Source: an uncultured bacterium (GTDB lineage: Bacteria; Cyanobacteriota; Vampirovibrionia; Gastranaerophilales; Gastranaerophilaceae). From it: a DNA stretch of 64,000 nucleotides. The notes under the pieces are model-generated. The model did no database searches and was not told where the DNA came from. It worked only from the letters and a program-made list of their open reading frames with translations. Where the stretch lies: NCBI GenBank assembly GCA_949300485.1, contig CASGEL010000005.1:24453-88452 (forward strand), given 5' to 3'. The position numbers were made by a program, and so were the translations under genes. Shown here piece by piece: positions 8,186 to 15,801 of this stretch; position 1 is the first letter of the stretch; each line of letters starts with the position of its first letter.

Positions 8186-8285
8186 TATAGCCTCCTTATA
8201 TTTTTGCCTGGTTGGTATACTGATAAAGTTGTATGAATATAAAAATTGCTATAATTTTTTCTGTTTTTAACAATTTTTAATATCA

Positions 8286-8576
8286 ACCCCTGCCTCTGCT
8301 CTTCGGCCCCCTCCTCGCAATAAACGGCACCATTCACACTAACAACAAAAACTCAACGTTTCCGTTGATTGGTGTTCATCTCTCATTCACACTAACAACA
8401 AAAACTCAACGTTTCCGTTGATTGGTGTTCATCTCTCGCTTTGCTGATATTTACCCCTGCCTTTGCTCTTCGGAACCCTCCTCGCGGTAAACGGCACCAT
8501 TCACACTAACAACAAAAACTCAACGTTTCCGTTGATTAGTGTTCATCTCTCGCTTTGCTCGTGCCTCTGCTCGGAG
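8286..8576. repeat. Nested direct repeats containing a dyad
   Basis: Three copies of a 53-bp unit lie at 8332-8384, 8385-8437 and 8499-8551. Copies 1 and 2 are tandem and identical; copy 3 has one substitution (ATTAGTG for ATTGGTG). A larger 167-bp unit is also duplicated (from 8286 and from 8453). Read on the minus strand each unit folds: TCAACG-GAAA-CGTTGA gives a GNRA tetraloop hairpin, enclosed by an outer ACACYAA/TTAGTGT stem that is perfect only in copy 3. The block is clearly more GC-rich than its surroundings. It lies between prs and an F-x-G gene and looks like a dispersed non-coding element. Confidence 0.85.
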
Positions 8577-8579
8577 GGT

Positions 8580-8610
8580 AAAAAAAAGCCGTCTTTAAAA
8601 AAGAACGGCT
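8580..8610 (-). terminator. Minus-strand terminator
   Basis: On the minus strand AGCCGTTCTTT and AAAGACGGCT pair and are followed by eight T residues. It is separate from the prs terminator 120 bases upstream in that direction, so it may end a short transcript from about 8700. Confidence 0.6.
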
Positions 8611-8731
8611 ACCAGACTTGGGGAGGAGGTATGAAAAACTTTCGTTTTTCATATCTATATTTTCTATAACGTCTTCAATATTTTTTTCTTGAATAATCAG
8701 CATTAAATATCCTCTAAACAGATGAGTAGAA

Positions 8732-8761
8732 AAAAAGACAAAGGTTATGAAACCTTTGTCT
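8732..8761 (-). terminator. Terminator of prs
   Basis: AGACAAAGGTT and AACCTTTGTCT pair around a short loop and are followed on the minus strand by TTTTTTT. It lies 38 bases past the prs stop. Confidence 0.8.
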
Positions 8762-8798
8762 AGTAATCTTTTTCATATTCCTTAAGCCTTTTATAATT

Positions 8799-9818
8799 TT
8801 AGCTTACCTGCATTTCTTTTTCAAATCCGAACAAAGAACTTACTGATTCATCATCGTGTATTCTTGAAATCGCTTGTGCAAGTAAAGGTGCTACTGAAAT
8901 TTGTTTAATGTTAGATGGCATTTTGCTCATATCAAGCGGAATTGTATTTGTTACTATACACTCTGTAATAGGAGCTTCACCCAAGCGTTGAACTGCAGGT
9001 CCTGAAAATACAGGATGTGTCGCACCAACATATATTTCTTTGGCACCTCTTGATTTTAATAGCTTTGCAGCCTCGCAAATTGTACCTGCTGTATCTATTA
9101 TATCATCAAACATTAGACAAACTTTATCTTTTACATCTCCTATAACGTTTGTTGCAATTGCTTCATTATGTTTGTCTCGTCTTTTATCAATAATTGCAAT
9201 AGGACAATCTAATTTTTTTGCAAAATGTCTTGTTCTGTTTGCTCCTCCCATATCAGGAGATACAGCAACCATATTTTCAGGATCAATACCTAAATCTTTA
9301 ATATAGTTTACCAATATCGGCATTGCAAAAATGTGGTCTACTAAAATATTAAAAAATCCTTGAATTTGTCCTGTGTGTAAATCCATTGCAAGTACTCGGT
9401 CTGCTCCTGCTGTTGTTAATAAATCAGCAACAAGTTTAGCAGTAATAGCTTCACGACCGGATGTCTTTCTGTCTTGTCTTGCATAACCATAATATGGTAT
9501 TACTGCGGTGATTGTTTTTGCACTGGCTCTTTTAAATGCATCTATAATGATTAATAGCTCCATCAAATTTTCATTTACCGGATTGCATACAGGTTGAATG
9601 ATAAAAACATCATCCCCTCTTACGCTTTCTTTTACCTGAACGTATATTTCACCGTCTGCAAAGTTTTTTACAACCATAGGGCCGATAGTTGTCCCCAGTT
9701 GGTCCGCAATTTCCTGTGCTAATTCAGGATTTGACCTTCCTGCAAAAAGTTTAATATCGTGAGTAGGGTTGATTGCCCGCTCAAGTTGAGGGTATGTCAT
9801 TTCTTCAATTGCTGTCAT
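8799..9818 (-). CDS. prs: Ribose-phosphate pyrophosphokinase
   Basis: Makes PRPP from ribose 5-phosphate and ATP for nucleotide, His and Trp synthesis. At 339 aa it is slightly longer than the usual 310-320. Family signatures are all present: KLFAGRSNPELA, NFADGEIYVQ, YYGYARQDRK, DLHTGQIQGFF and the PRPP-binding loop FDDIIDTAGTI. I chose ATG 9818 because AAAGGATTAAGAAA sits in front of it and the family N-terminus starts there; 23 further in-frame codons upstream are probably untranslated. The gene has its own terminator. Confidence 0.95.
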   Translation of the reverse strand: MTAIEEMTYPQLERAINPTHDIKLFAGRSNPELAQEIADQLGTTIGPMVVKNFADGEIYVQVKESVRGDDVFIIQPVCNPVNENLMELLIIIDAFKRASAKTITAVIPYYGYARQDRKTSGREAITAKLVADLLTTAGADRVLAMDLHTGQIQGFFNILVDHIFAMPILVNYIKDLGIDPENMVAVSPDMGGANRTRHFAKKLDCPIAIIDKRRDKHNEAIATNVIGDVKDKVCLMFDDIIDTAGTICEAAKLLKSRGAKEIYVGATHPVFSGPAVQRLGEAPITECIVTNTIPLDMSKMPSNIKQISVAPLLAQAISRIHDDESVSSLFGFEKEMQVS

Positions 9819-9952
9819 TTTCTTAATCCTTTCTGTATCCAGCACACCAGCATAGTCTATTATAAAACTGTTTTGGGTTAACCTCAAGTTTTTTTTAAGT
9901 TTTGTAATATTTATAATAACATACCTGAATATAAAATTTTGTTAGTAAAATT

Positions 9953-9988
9953 GATGAAGGCTAAGTTTTGTTACTTAGTCTTCATCTT
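9953..9988. terminator. Bidirectional hairpin overlapping the aquaporin stop
   Basis: GATGAAGGCTAAGT pairs with ACTTAGTCTTCATC (one G-T pair) around a short loop. The stem includes the last codons of the aquaporin gene; the minus-strand exit has a weak T-run. Confidence 0.5.
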
Positions 9989-10610
9989 TTATGTAACTGT
10001 ATGCGTAAGCTGCTAGTATAGCGCCTAGAATATTGGCAAATATTGTTGCCAAGGTTAACCCCATACATGATATATGCATGCTGAATAATCCTATTGCAAC
10101 TGCAGGATTAAATGCCCCGTAACATATTACTCCTCCTGTGACAAAGGCGCCAACTGTTACAGTTGTGCCTATGGCTAATCCGTAATATGAATTGCCTTTA
10201 GTTTCCGGTGTCGTTGCTGTTGCTAAAACAACATAACATAGTGCAAATGTAAATAGTATCTCGCCTATGAAAATATTTGAGGTACTATATGAACAGGTTA
10301 CTATAGCAGGAATATCACATAAATACATCATTAAAAGACTTGCAATAATTGCTCCAAAAACTTGCGAAATTATATATGGTATTAGTAAATGATATTCCAA
10401 AATGCCTCTAAGCGCTGCTGCAATTGATACTGCAGGATTGTAATGTCCTCCGGACACAAATCCTCCTGAATATACTAAAATCATTAGCATAAATCCTATT
10501 GCAATTGCAGGTATTACTCCGTTACCTGGTAATAATGTCACCATACCTACTGTAAATACTAGGAAAAATGTACCTATGAATTCAACAAAATATTTCTTAA
10601 AATTGTCCAT
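9975..10610 (-). CDS. MIP-family channel (aquaporin/glycerol facilitator)
   Basis: A 211-residue six-helix channel of the major intrinsic protein family. Both half-helix NPA motifs are intact: SGGHYNPAVSIAAALRG (around residue 56) and YGAFNPAVAIGLF (around 170), each after a Gly-rich helix. It conducts water or small neutral solutes across the inner membrane. The segment after the second NPA is short and lacks the GlpF-type aspartate stretch, which leans towards water rather than glycerol, but selectivity is not certain. Ribosome site AAGGAG precedes the start. It is monocistronic. Confidence 0.9.
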   Translation of the reverse strand: MDNFKKYFVEFIGTFFLVFTVGMVTLLPGNGVIPAIAIGFMLMILVYSGGFVSGGHYNPAVSIAAALRGILEYHLLIPYIISQVFGAIIASLLMMYLCDIPAIVTCSYSTSNIFIGEILFTFALCYVVLATATTPETKGNSYYGLAIGTTVTVGAFVTGGVICYGAFNPAVAIGLFSMHISCMGLTLATIFANILGAILAAYAYSYIKDED

Positions 10611-10706
10611 TTTACAAGCTCCTTATTAAGTTTCAATTCTCAAGGAATTATAAAATGAATTATATATTTTTTTATTAGAAAATAAGGCAGTATAATTGTA
10701 TATATA

Positions 10707-11198
10707 TTATGTTTTATATTCCATAATATAATCATCCATTACAAAACCGTTGCCTATATCGGTTACAACGGCATCTATGGTTTTAAATCCCCATTGATTG
10801 TAGGCATTTATTGTGTTTATATTATGCTTATTGACTGTTAATCGGATAGCTTTATAACCTTTAGCCTTTGCTATTTCTTTTATTTTTTCAAAGGCCTTTG
10901 TTCCAAGACCTCTGTGTCTGTAGTGTTTTGAAATATATAATTTGGATAAAAATAAATAATCTTTTTTATCAGAGAGTCCAAAGTATCCTATGTCTTTTCC
11001 ATTTTCATTTATAAAATAATAGCTGTATTTTTCATGTTTATATTGATTAAGTATAGCTTTTTCTGATTGGAATTTCTCTACCATATAATCAATTTGTTCA
11101 TTTGTTAAAATGCAAGTCCAATATTCATGCCAAATATAATTTGTTAATTTTGCAAGTTTTGGAATATCTGAAATTTTTACTTCTATAAATTTTATCAT
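10707..11198 (-). CDS. GNAT-family N-acetyltransferase
   Basis: A 163-aa protein with the GNAT fold: an acceptor-side N-terminal half, then strand 4 and motif A (LYISKHYRHRGLGTKAFEKI), where the R-x-x-G-x-G/A loop binds acetyl-CoA pyrophosphate, and motif B (LTVNKHNINTINAYNQWGFKT). The substrate is unknown. I start it at ATG 11198 (MIKFIEVKI), which is where the family fold begins; a GTG at 11261 would extend it by 21 residues into the divergent promoter. The ribosome site is weak in both cases. Confidence 0.8.
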   Translation of the reverse strand: MIKFIEVKISDIPKLAKLTNYIWHEYWTCILTNEQIDYMVEKFQSEKAILNQYKHEKYSYYFINENGKDIGYFGLSDKKDYLFLSKLYISKHYRHRGLGTKAFEKIKEIAKAKGYKAIRLTVNKHNINTINAYNQWGFKTIDAVVTDIGNGFVMDDYIMEYKT

Positions 11199-11270
11199 TT
11201 GTCTATCAAAAAATATTTTGTTTATATTTATATTATATGACAAGTTAAAAACTAAGGACACAGATATTGT

Positions 11271-11507
11271 ATGAAAATTCAGTTAAAAAATTTATCCCAA
11301 TTTAAAAATACCAATCATATCGCTAAAACTAAGATAGATAAACTTACTTTAAAAGTTCCTGAAGTACTTAATGAAATAAATTCTGTTAGGTTGAATTTTG
11401 AACGTAATGCTGAAAAGTTGACTGCAAAAGAGTATCTTATGGCTCGTTCATATTTAGCTAATGCAGAAATGGAACAGCTATATAAGGCTATTGAAAAAGA
11501 TTTATAA
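11271..11507 (+). CDS. Small helical protein, unknown function
   Basis: A 78-residue basic protein, mostly predicted helical (VPEVLNEINSVRLNFERNAEKLTAKEYLMARSYLANAEMEQLYKAIEKDL). AAGGA lies upstream of the ATG at a longish distance. It has its own terminator and is divergent from the GNAT gene. No family recognised. Confidence 0.6.
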   Translation: MKIQLKNLSQFKNTNHIAKTKIDKLTLKVPEVLNEINSVRLNFERNAEKLTAKEYLMARSYLANAEMEQLYKAIEKDL

Positions 11508-11509
11508 AT

Positions 11510-11549
11510 AAAAACCCCTGTAAGATAAATTCCTACAGGAGTTTTTATT
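11510..11549. terminator. Bidirectional terminator between convergent genes
   Basis: AAAAACCCCTGTA pairs with TACAGGAGTTTTT around an AT loop, with T-runs in both directions. It serves the 78-aa gene and the pyrophosphatase. Confidence 0.8.
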
Positions 11550-11564
11550 TAATTTGTAATTGTA

Positions 11565-14000
11565 TTATTTCTTTGTAGGAATTCTCATTCCATAGAAAGA
11601 TCTAATGACAAATATCAATGCGATTACTAAGAATACTGCGCCTGCAATAGGTGCAACTTTTCTGAATGATTCATTGATTGCAATTTCCATTGCTAATAAA
11701 CCAAATAAAGTTGTGAATTTAATAATCGGGTTCATCGCAACTGATGATGTATCTTTGAACGGGTCACCTACTGTGTCGCCAACAACTGTAGCTTCATGCA
11801 AAGGTGTTCCCTTTTCCTTCAAATCCACTTCAACAATTTTCTTAGCGTTATCCCAGCATCCGCCGGCATTTGCCATAAATACAGCTTGGAATAGCCCAAA
11901 TACTGCTATTGCAATTAGGTAGCTTACAAAGAATGAAACTGCTAATTGTGTTTTGCAGCTAGGTGCTGATAAACAAGCAAGAGCTAATGCAAATGTAAAT
12001 AATGCGATAAAGATATTTACCATACCCTTTTGTGCATATTGTGTACAAATTTTTACTACTTCTTTTGAGTTAGCCAAATTTGCACTCTTTTCATCAGCTT
12101 CACCTAGTTTGATATTTTCTCTGATGTATTCAACAGCTCTGTAAGCTCCTGTAGTAACAGCCTGCATTGAAGCTCCGCTGAACCAGTAAATTACAGCACC
12201 GCCTGTTAATAAACCTAATAGTGTATATGGGTTTAACAGATTTAATATCATTTCAGGCTGTATACCTAATGTATTTTTGATAACTAGAATCAATGAGAAA
12301 ATCATTGTTGTCGCACCAACAACCGCAGTACCAATTAATACAGGTTTAGATGTTGCTTTGAAGGTGTTACCTGCTCCGTCATTTTCTTCTAAGTATTGTT
12401 TTGCATTTTCAAAATCTGCATCGAAATCAAATTCTTTTTTAATTTCTTCTTTTACATCAGTGATTTCTTCGATTAATGATAATTCATAAACTGATTGAGC
12501 GTTATCAGTAACCGGACCATAAGAGTCAACTGCAATTGTTACAGGACCCATTCCTAAGAAACCAAATGCAACCAAACCAAATGCAAATACTGATGGATAA
12601 ATCATTAATCCATCTTCTCCAGACGGAATATAGGTACTTGCAATGTAGGCTAGAGCCATCAATAATACAATAATCATACCAATCCAGAAGCCTGAGAAGT
12701 TTCCAGATACAATACCTGAAAGAATAGTTAAAGATGCTCCGCCTTCTTTTGATGCTGTTACAACTTCTTCTGTATGTTTAGCTTTTGGTGAAGTGAAGAT
12801 CTTTGTAAATTCAGGGATTAATGCAGCTCCTAGAGTACCGCAAGAGATAATGCATGACAAGACTAACCAAATGTGATTACCCATATCGCTTAGTAACCAA
12901 TGGCTTACTCCGAATGTCATACAAATTGACAAGATTGATGTAATCCATACAAGTCTTGTTAATGGTGCTTCAAAGTCAAATTTTTCTACTTTTGGCGCAT
13001 AGAAGAATTTGTCCCATATGCTGTTAATCCAGTATGCTACTACTGAAGTTACAATCATTAAGAATCTCATAACAAAAATCCAAGCCAATAATTGAACTTG
13101 ATTTTCTTGCCCCATAACTGCAAGTAATATGAAACTTACTAATGCAACACCTGTTACACCATAAGTTTCAAACCCATCTGCAGTAGGTCCTATTGAATCA
13201 CCGGCATTGTCACCGGTACAGTCTGCAATAACACCAGGGTTTCTAGGATCATCTTCTTTTATCCCGAATTGGATTTTCATTAAATCAGATCCGATATCGG
13301 CAATTTTTGTAAAAATACCACCGGCAACACGAAGAGCTGATGCGCCTAAACTTTCACCGATTGCAAAACCAATAAAACATGCGCCAGCAATATCGCCAGG
13401 TACAAATAAAAGGATTATAAGCATCATAATTAATTCAACTGATACTAATAATACTCCAATGCTCATTCCTGCTTTTAAAGGAATGTTCATAATGTCTAGC
13501 GGATTACCTTTTAAAGATGCAAATGCAGTTCTGGAGTTAGCAAGGGTATTCATTCTTATTCCAAACCAAGCTACTGAATAAGATCCTAAAATACCTATAA
13601 CAGACCAAGCTAAAATTGTCAAAACTCCTTTTGCCCCCATATGTTGAAGGTATCCAAAATAAAAGGCAATACATAAACCTATTAATACTTCTAAAACAAT
13701 AAGAAACTTACCTTGTTGGATTAGATAGGTTTTACATGTTTCAAAAATAGTATTACCAACATCGTCCATAGCTTTATGGACATCCAGTTTTTTGATTTTT
13801 AGAAATTCTATTAGTCCAAAAATCAATCCGATAACAGAAATTCCAAGCCCTACAAGCAGTAATTTGTAACTGCAAGGTGAAATTGAATGAATACTTGGAA
13901 CTACTAAATCGGCTTCACTTGCCAATGCAGGTGAGATTCCAATAAGCATTATTGCAAGTATTGCAAATAATCTCATTGGTGAAGTAAATCTTTTAAACAT
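11565..14000 (-). CDS. hppA: Membrane-bound ion-pumping pyrophosphatase
   Basis: Couples PPi hydrolysis to H+ and/or Na+ pumping. At 811 aa with many helices it is longer than the classical 650-770. Catalytic motifs: DIGSDLMK (around 237), DDPRNPGVIADCTGDNAGDS, DSYGPVTDNAQ, GNTFKA (around 545), NAGGCWDNAKK and GDTVGDPFKDTSS. The position that is Ala in K+-dependent and Lys in K+-independent enzymes (GNTT-A/K-A) reads K. The variant motifs DIGSDLMK and CTGDNAGDS, and the long insert before GNTFKA, differ from plant-type enzymes and resemble those I recall from Bacteroidetes-like long forms. An N-terminal hydrophobic segment ends in ALASEA, like a signal peptide. Ribosome site GGAGAG. Confidence 0.93.
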   Translation of the reverse strand: MFKRFTSPMRLFAILAIMLIGISPALASEADLVVPSIHSISPCSYKLLLVGLGISVIGLIFGLIEFLKIKKLDVHKAMDDVGNTIFETCKTYLIQQGKFLIVLEVLIGLCIAFYFGYLQHMGAKGVLTILAWSVIGILGSYSVAWFGIRMNTLANSRTAFASLKGNPLDIMNIPLKAGMSIGVLLVSVELIMMLIILLFVPGDIAGACFIGFAIGESLGASALRVAGGIFTKIADIGSDLMKIQFGIKEDDPRNPGVIADCTGDNAGDSIGPTADGFETYGVTGVALVSFILLAVMGQENQVQLLAWIFVMRFLMIVTSVVAYWINSIWDKFFYAPKVEKFDFEAPLTRLVWITSILSICMTFGVSHWLLSDMGNHIWLVLSCIISCGTLGAALIPEFTKIFTSPKAKHTEEVVTASKEGGASLTILSGIVSGNFSGFWIGMIIVLLMALAYIASTYIPSGEDGLMIYPSVFAFGLVAFGFLGMGPVTIAVDSYGPVTDNAQSVYELSLIEEITDVKEEIKKEFDFDADFENAKQYLEENDGAGNTFKATSKPVLIGTAVVGATTMIFSLILVIKNTLGIQPEMILNLLNPYTLLGLLTGGAVIYWFSGASMQAVTTGAYRAVEYIRENIKLGEADEKSANLANSKEVVKICTQYAQKGMVNIFIALFTFALALACLSAPSCKTQLAVSFFVSYLIAIAVFGLFQAVFMANAGGCWDNAKKIVEVDLKEKGTPLHEATVVGDTVGDPFKDTSSVAMNPIIKFTTLFGLLAMEIAINESFRKVAPIAGAVFLVIALIFVIRSFYGMRIPTKK

Positions 14001-14070
14001 TCTACTCTCTCCTTTATTAAAAGTACGTCCCCTTTCTTATTATATTAAATAAATTATTTTTTACAATTTA

Positions 14071-14099
14071 TTAACAATTAGTGATAAAAATGTTATTAT
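14071..14099 (+). promoter_or_regulatory. Promoter for a leaderless start
   Basis: TTAACA (14071-14076), 17-base spacer, TATTAT (14094-14099), then six bases to the ATG at 14106. No ribosome site lies between, so the transcript should begin at or next to the start codon. Confidence 0.6.
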
Positions 14100-14105
14100 T
14101 TTAAT

Positions 14106-14477
14106 ATGCATGATTTATTAAAAGGTATATGGATAGTACTATGGATTTTTACTTTACTTGGTGTTTTATCATTAATCCCATTAGATAAGTATGAGCGAAA
14201 ATATGTGAATGAGCTTCGTAGGGTAAAATCAGAACCTCAAAGACGAGTTGATGCTACATATAGATATATTGAGGCTGTAGAGGAGGGTAATGAGGATATT
14301 TCCAACGGAATTTTTTCAGATCCGCCTGCAAAGTATTATGATAATTATGATTATAATAATAGTGCGAAGTATCCCCTAGAAAAAGTTAAAGAAAATAAAT
14401 ATAGCCGTCCTTTATATATAAGAGACAAATATAATCCTAAGATTTTATACCCTTACCCGAGATCTAGATGGTATTAA
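14106..14477 (+). CDS. Membrane-anchored protein with Tyr/Asn-rich tail
   Basis: A 123-aa protein with one N-terminal helix (GIWIVLWIFTLLGVLSLIPL), a charged amphipathic stretch (KYVNELRRVKSEPQRRVDATYRYIE) and a tail rich in Tyr, Asn, Lys and Pro. It is predicted leaderless from the promoter at 14071. Its stop overlaps by four bases the stop of the convergent gene at 14474. No family recognised. Confidence 0.6.
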   Translation: MHDLLKGIWIVLWIFTLLGVLSLIPLDKYERKYVNELRRVKSEPQRRVDATYRYIEAVEEGNEDISNGIFSDPPAKYYDNYDYNNSAKYPLEKVKENKYSRPLYIRDKYNPKILYPYPRSRWY

Positions 14478-15325
14478 TATACATAAGTACTTTCTAATAA
14501 TTTTATTTCAAAGGGTTTGCCTGCAGGTATCGAAATATTTCCACCTTTATCAAATATAGCAAATACGGGTGCAGTTGCAGTTGTTAGGGTATATCCGGCT
14601 ATTCCTACAACAGTCGGAACTGGAGATAAAATTATTAATATAGGATTGTCAGCCATTTTTGATGAAATATTTTTTGTTTTATTGTAGAACTTTTCACCCT
14701 TATCTACTTGTTCTGCGACGTTTTTCCAGTATCGTCTTTCACCCTTTATTTTATTAAAGAATATTTTTTTAGAGTTTGCTTTTGTTATTTTAGCTTCTGT
14801 AGAGTAGGTTTTTCCATTATAAGTTATACTTGTAACTTTTAATACAATGAGCCCTCCATTACCTGTAATTTGCGGTCTGTGTGTGTCAATTACTTCTCCC
14901 ATCAGGATAGTTCCGCTTGGAATTGTTATGTTCTTTTTGTAAACGGGCGAGGTTGTGGTAAATGAAATTGAAGAGCCTTCTTTTGACCAGTCTGAAATTA
15001 GCTGGTTTGATTTAACTTGGAATTTTGTCCATTTTGAAATTTTTATTGCATTTTTTTTATCCGGTTTTGTTATAACAGGTGCAGTAGTATTCGTAAATGT
15101 AGGGAGAGTTTTGGGAGGGGCCTGTGTTGTGTTTGAGTTTGGTGTCGAAGTTTTCAATTTCTCAGGTAGTTGAGGTAAAACATCATTTTCAAGTTGTGAT
15201 GTATTATATTTCTTTTTTATTTCTTCATCTACGGACATGTCTAATTCAAGAGAAAATGCAGGTAATCCTGTTAGTAAGACTACCTGTATTATTATTATAA
15301 TTTTATATTTTAATATATTGTTCAT
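14474..15325 (-). CDS. Secreted protein with VirB10/TrbI-like beta domain
   Basis: A 283-aa protein with a signal peptide (ending LPAFSLE), a Pro/Thr-rich linker (residues 45-95) and a C-terminal domain. The domain opens with NITIPSGTILMGEVIDTHRP and closes with a Gly-rich hydrophobic stretch and ISIPAGKPFEIKL. The I-P-x-G-T-x3-G-x-V entry and closing P-x-G-x-x-I/F strand resemble the VirB10/TrbI beta-barrel domain, here without a secretion system nearby. The same module occurs at 31238 and at the C-terminus of the SLH protein (48445). Role in the envelope inferred; no ribosome site seen. Confidence 0.55.
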   Translation of the reverse strand: MNNILKYKIIIIIQVVLLTGLPAFSLELDMSVDEEIKKKYNTSQLENDVLPQLPEKLKTSTPNSNTTQAPPKTLPTFTNTTAPVITKPDKKNAIKISKWTKFQVKSNQLISDWSKEGSSISFTTTSPVYKKNITIPSGTILMGEVIDTHRPQITGNGGLIVLKVTSITYNGKTYSTEAKITKANSKKIFFNKIKGERRYWKNVAEQVDKGEKFYNKTKNISSKMADNPILIILSPVPTVVGIAGYTLTTATAPVFAIFDKGGNISIPAGKPFEIKLLESTYVY

Positions 15326-15350
15326 TTGTAATATATAAATAAATTTATTG

Positions 15351-15791
15351 TTATTTGATGAGTTTTCCTCTTTTTAAAAACAAAATACCTACAAGTAATA
15401 AGGATAGTGCTGATCCTAAATACTTAATCCCAGGGATGAAAGAAGTTGCAGTTATAGAAATATAAGCTATAACTATATAGAAAATAGCTTTTTGTTTGTT
15501 TCCTATAATATCATATAATCTTTTAGCACAACTTAATCCATATATATAAATTGAAGATAAACCGTAAATTGATAAAATTGTAATATATAAAATTTTATGT
15601 TCCATTGGATTTATATTTATATATATATAATAGAATACAAAAGAAAAGACTATACTATATGCCAAAACTATTGTAAACACAATAAAAAATCCTGATCTGC
15701 TTAATGCCCCATCCATTTTAAATAAGTTAAAACTCTCTTTAACTTCTGAATCTTGTTGAGGTTGTTCATTTATTTGATTTTCATTATCCAT
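15351..15791 (-). CDS. DUF805-like membrane protein
   Basis: A 146-residue protein with four helices, a Gln/Glu/Asn-rich start and the DUF805-type entry FKMDGALSRSGFF, followed by a conserved basic loop (CAKRLYDI) after helix 2. Function unknown. ATG 15791 is preceded by AAGGAAATAAG; an upstream in-frame ATG would overlap the end of the glutamate synthase gene and lacks a ribosome site. Probably co-transcribed with it. Confidence 0.65.
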   Translation of the reverse strand: MDNENQINEQPQQDSEVKESFNLFKMDGALSRSGFFIVFTIVLAYSIVFSFVFYYIYININPMEHKILYITILSIYGLSSIYIYGLSCAKRLYDIIGNKQKAIFYIVIAYISITATSFIPGIKYLGSALSLLLVGILFLKRGKLIK

Positions 15792-15801
15792 TCTTATTTC
15801 C

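Noticed and set aside
8332..8551. CRISPR array
   Set aside because: Only three 53-bp units, two of them directly abutting with no spacer and the third 61 bases away; no cas genes in the window.
8463..8669. 68-codon plus-strand frame over the repeat block
   Set aside because: Made of the repeat unit read through; no ribosome site; ends in the minus-strand terminator region.
8536..8703. 55-codon minus-strand frame with a GAGGAT ribosome-like site ending inside repeat copy 3
   Set aside because: It runs straight through the terminator hairpin at 8580-8610 and into the repeat; the same reading continues as C-rich nonsense in the other copies. More likely non-coding.
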